Origin: Hydractinia symbiolongicarpus
Taxonomy: Eukaryota; Cnidaria; Hydrozoa; Anthoathecata; Hydractiniidae
DNA length: 64,000 nucleotides
Reading direction: 5' to 3'
Assembly (NCBI RefSeq): GCF_029227915.1
Contig: NC_079879.1
Span: 992,001-1,056,000 of the forward strand
Within the stretch, counting starts at the first letter, position 1. Each line of letters starts with the position of its first letter. Below are positions 61,681 to 64,000 of the stretch, piece by piece. A program made the position numbers and the translations under genes. The notes under the pieces were generated by a model. The model made no database searches and had not been told where the DNA came from. It saw only the letters and a program-made list of their open reading frames with translations.

Positions 61681-64000
61681 GTTTAATCGCCGGCAAACGA
61701 AAACCCGCGATTTCCCGTAAATCCCGGGCCTGGCCCGTATAGTCGAATGCATACAAAGAAAGTACTCAGTGAGTAAATTGATTTCCCGAGCGATTCTTTA
61801 AATTATTTTTTCTCCACTAAAACGCATGAGACTTGAAGTTTATAAAAATGATTTCATTTTTGATGAGACGCTGAATAAAAGGAGTTTAATCGCCGGCAAA
61901 CGAAAACCCGCGATTTCCCTTAAATCCCGGACTCGGCCTGTATAGTCAAAAGTATACAAAGAAAGTACGCAGGGAGTAAACTCATTTCCCGAACGATTCT
62001 TTAAATTATTATTTCACCACTAAAACGCATGAGACTTGTAGTTTTCAAAAATGTTTTCATTCTTGATAAGACACTGAAAAAAAAAGTTTAATCGCGGGCA
62101 AACGAAAACACGAGATTTCCCGTAAATCCCGGGCTTGACCCCTATAGTCAAAAGTACACAAAGAAAGTACCCAGGCAGTAAACTCATTTTTGGAACGTTT
62201 TTTTGAATTATCGTTTCACCACTATAACGCATGAGACTTGTAGTATTCAAAAATGTTTTCATTTTTGATGGGACGCTGAATAGAAGAAGTTTAATCGCCG
62301 GCAAACGAAAACCCGCGATTTCCCGTAAATCCCGGGCTTGGCGCGTATAGTCGAATGTATACAAAGAAAGTAAACTGGGAGTAAACTCATTTCCCGAATG
62401 ATTTTTTAAATTAATTTTTTACCACTAAAACGCATAAGACTTGTAGTTTTTAAAAATGATTTCATTTTTGATGAGACGCTGAATAAAAGAAGTTAAATCG
62501 CCGGCAATCGAAAACCCGCGATTTCCTGTAAATCCAGGGCCTGGCCCGTATAGTCGAATGTATGCAAAGAAAGTACCCAGTGAGTAAATTTATTTCCCGA
62601 GCGATTCTTTAAATTATTTTTTCACCACTAAAACGCATGAGACTTGAAGTTTTCAAAAATGTTTTCATTTCTGATGAGACGTTAAATAAAAGAGGTTTAA
62701 TCGCCGGCAAACGAAAACCCGCGATTTCCCGTAAATCCCGGGCTAGGCCCGTATAGTCGAATGTATACAAAGAAAGTACCCAGGGAGTAAACTCATTTCC
62801 CGAACGATTTTTTAAATTATTTTTTCACCACTAAAACGCATGAGACTTGTAGTTTATAAAAATGATTTCATTTTTGATGAGACGCTGAATAAAAGGAGTT
62901 TAATCGCCGGCAAACGAAAACACGCGATTTCCCTTAAATCCCGGACTCGGCCTGTATAGTCAAAAGTATACAAAGAAAGTACGCAGGGAGTAAACTCATT
63001 TCCCGAACGATTCCTTAAATTATTATTTCACCACTAAAACGCATGAGACTTGTATTTTTCAAAAATGTGTTCATTCTTGATAAGACGATGAAAAAAGAAA
63101 GTTTAATCGCGGGCAAACGAAAACCGGAGACTTCCCGTAAATCCCGGGCTTGGCCCCTATAGTCAAAAGTACACAAAGAAAGTACCCAGGCAGTAAACTC
63201 ATTTTTGGAATGTTTTTTTGAATTATTTTTTCACCACTATAACGCATGAGACTTGTAGTATTCAAAAATGTTTTCATTTTTCATGGGACGCTGATAAGAA
63301 GAAGTTTAATCGCCGGCAAACGAAAACCCGCGATTTCCCGTAAATCCCGGGCCTGGCCCGTATTGTCGAATGCATACAAAGAAAGTACTCAGTCAGTAAA
63401 CTGATTTCCCGAACGATTCTTTAAATTATTTTTTCACCACTAAAACGCATGAGACTTGTAGTTTACAAAAATGTTTTCATTTTTGATGAGACGCTGAATA
63501 AAAGAAGTTGAATCGCGGGCAAACGAAAACCGGAGATTTCCCGTAAATCCCGGGCTTGGCCCCTATAGTCAAAAGTACACAAAGAAAGTACCCAGGCAGT
63601 AAACTCATTTTTGGAATGTTTTTTCGAATTATTTTTTCACCACTAAAACGCATGAGACTTGTAGTATTCAAAAATGTTTTCATTTTTGATGGGACGCTGA
63701 ATAGAATAAGTTTAATCGCCGGCAAACGAAAACCCGCGATTTCCCGTAAATCCCGGGCCTGGCCCGTATAGTCGAATGCATACAAAGAAAGTACTCAGTG
63801 AGTAAATTGATTTCCTGAGCGATTCTTTAAATTATTTTTTCTCCACTAAAACGCATGAGACTTGAAGTTTATAAAAATGATTTCATTTTTGATGAGACGC
63901 TGAATAAAAGGAGTTTAATCGCCGGCAAACGAAAACCCGCGATTTCCCTTAAATCCCGGACTCGGCCTGTATAGTCAAAAGTATACAAAGAAAGTACGCA
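61681..64000. repeat. Right end: partial third copy of the 10-mer series
   Basis: From 62017 the monomers follow 51070-53045 at an offset of 10,947 bp (e2, f/a, b/k, g, h, h, e, f2, i/e, f and onward). One distinct change is TTTTTCATGGGACG at about 63279. The array runs off the window inside an h monomer, so neither edge of the satellite is contained here. Confidence 0.75.

Larger units (their letters stand above)
1..64000. repeat. 203-bp satellite array with higher-order repeats, fills the window
   Basis: The same unit recurs about every 203 bp across the whole window. The marker TGAGACGCTG starts at 211 and at 63893, and 314 units of mean 202.8 bp fit between them. All units point the same way and no foreign sequence interrupts them. 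The unit has an AT-rich left part (residues 1-78), a GC-rich centre (about 79-128) with many CpG, a mixed part with GTATAC, and an AT-rich end (TTTTTTAAATTATTTTTTC). Monomers fall into about eleven classes and are arranged in multi-monomer blocks that are themselves repeated. Known centromeric satellites of eukaryotes behave this way; centromeric or pericentromeric location is inferred, not shown. The family is not one I recognise. Confidence 0.97.

Noticed and set aside
1-64000. CRISPR-like regular repeats
   Set aside because: The period is 203 bp with no unique spacers; the whole unit is repeated.
1-64000. rDNA intergenic spacer repeats or an LTR element array
   Set aside because: No rRNA-like sequence, no coding domain, primer-binding site or LTR ends are seen, and the higher-order pattern is that of satellite DNA.
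1-64000. Telomeric or subtelomeric repeats
   Set aside because: No short G-rich or TTAGG-type repeat tract was seen.

Overview
The window is a single uninterrupted satellite DNA array. A monomer of about 203 bp repeats head to tail about 315 times, always in the same orientation, from the first base to the last. I see no protein gene, RNA gene, transposon, CRISPR array, telomeric repeat or unique sequence. A hand-built consensus has about 39% G+C and is unusually rich in CpG (13 per monomer, about 1.7 times expectation). This size, purity and higher-order organisation points to a eukaryotic centromeric or pericentromeric region (or a B or sex chromosome block). The high CpG content would fit a genome with little germline CpG methylation, such as many invertebrates. 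I cannot name the species and do not recognise the satellite family.

Monomer classes, named here by left-half signature after 'actaaaacgca': a and e (CATTCTTGATAAG then a run of 8-11 A); b (TAAGACTTG, AACGATTTC); c (GTTTACAAAAATATTTTC); d (CGAGACTTG); f (GTATTCAAAAATG, GATGGGACG); g (CTTGAAGTTTTC, TTTCTGATGAG); h (GTTTATAAAAATGATTTC); i (GTTTACAAAAATGTTTTC); j (starts ACCATTAAAACG or ACCATTGAAACG); k (GTTAAATCGCCGGCAATCG). Class e differs from a in its right half (CATTTTTGGAAYG, CCCCTATAG). Many monomers are hybrids whose left and right halves belong to different classes.

Layout: 1-17.8 kb is built from an octamer a-b-c-d-e-f-g-h and rearranged derivatives, including an 18-monomer block in tandem (2800-10103) and a 20-monomer block (10104-14161) that starts to repeat. 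At 17.8-24.9 kb new variants appear (e2, f2, i), with a near-identical tandem 12-mer. 24.9-32.8 kb holds a 6-mer pair and a 609-bp trimer repeated three and two-thirds times. 32.8-41.6 kb holds a 17-mer pair and a 6-mer pair. 42.8-64.0 kb holds 7-mer, 10-mer and 12-mer tandem blocks lying between two copies of a roughly 5-kb segment 13.79 kb apart.

The main structural observations are within the monomer. Most classes carry up to five CCCG motifs at near-helical spacing (10, 9, 11, then 51 bp), while class e keeps only two or three. Class a has a perfect 9-bp inverted repeat whose right arm is degenerate only in class e. A second palindrome shows paired substitutions. A motif resembling a CENP-B box, but one base too short, is present in some classes and absent in others. 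Together these suggest a periodic alternation of protein-binding and non-binding monomers, as in alpha satellite; that is inference. All predicted open reading frames are by-products of the repeat.
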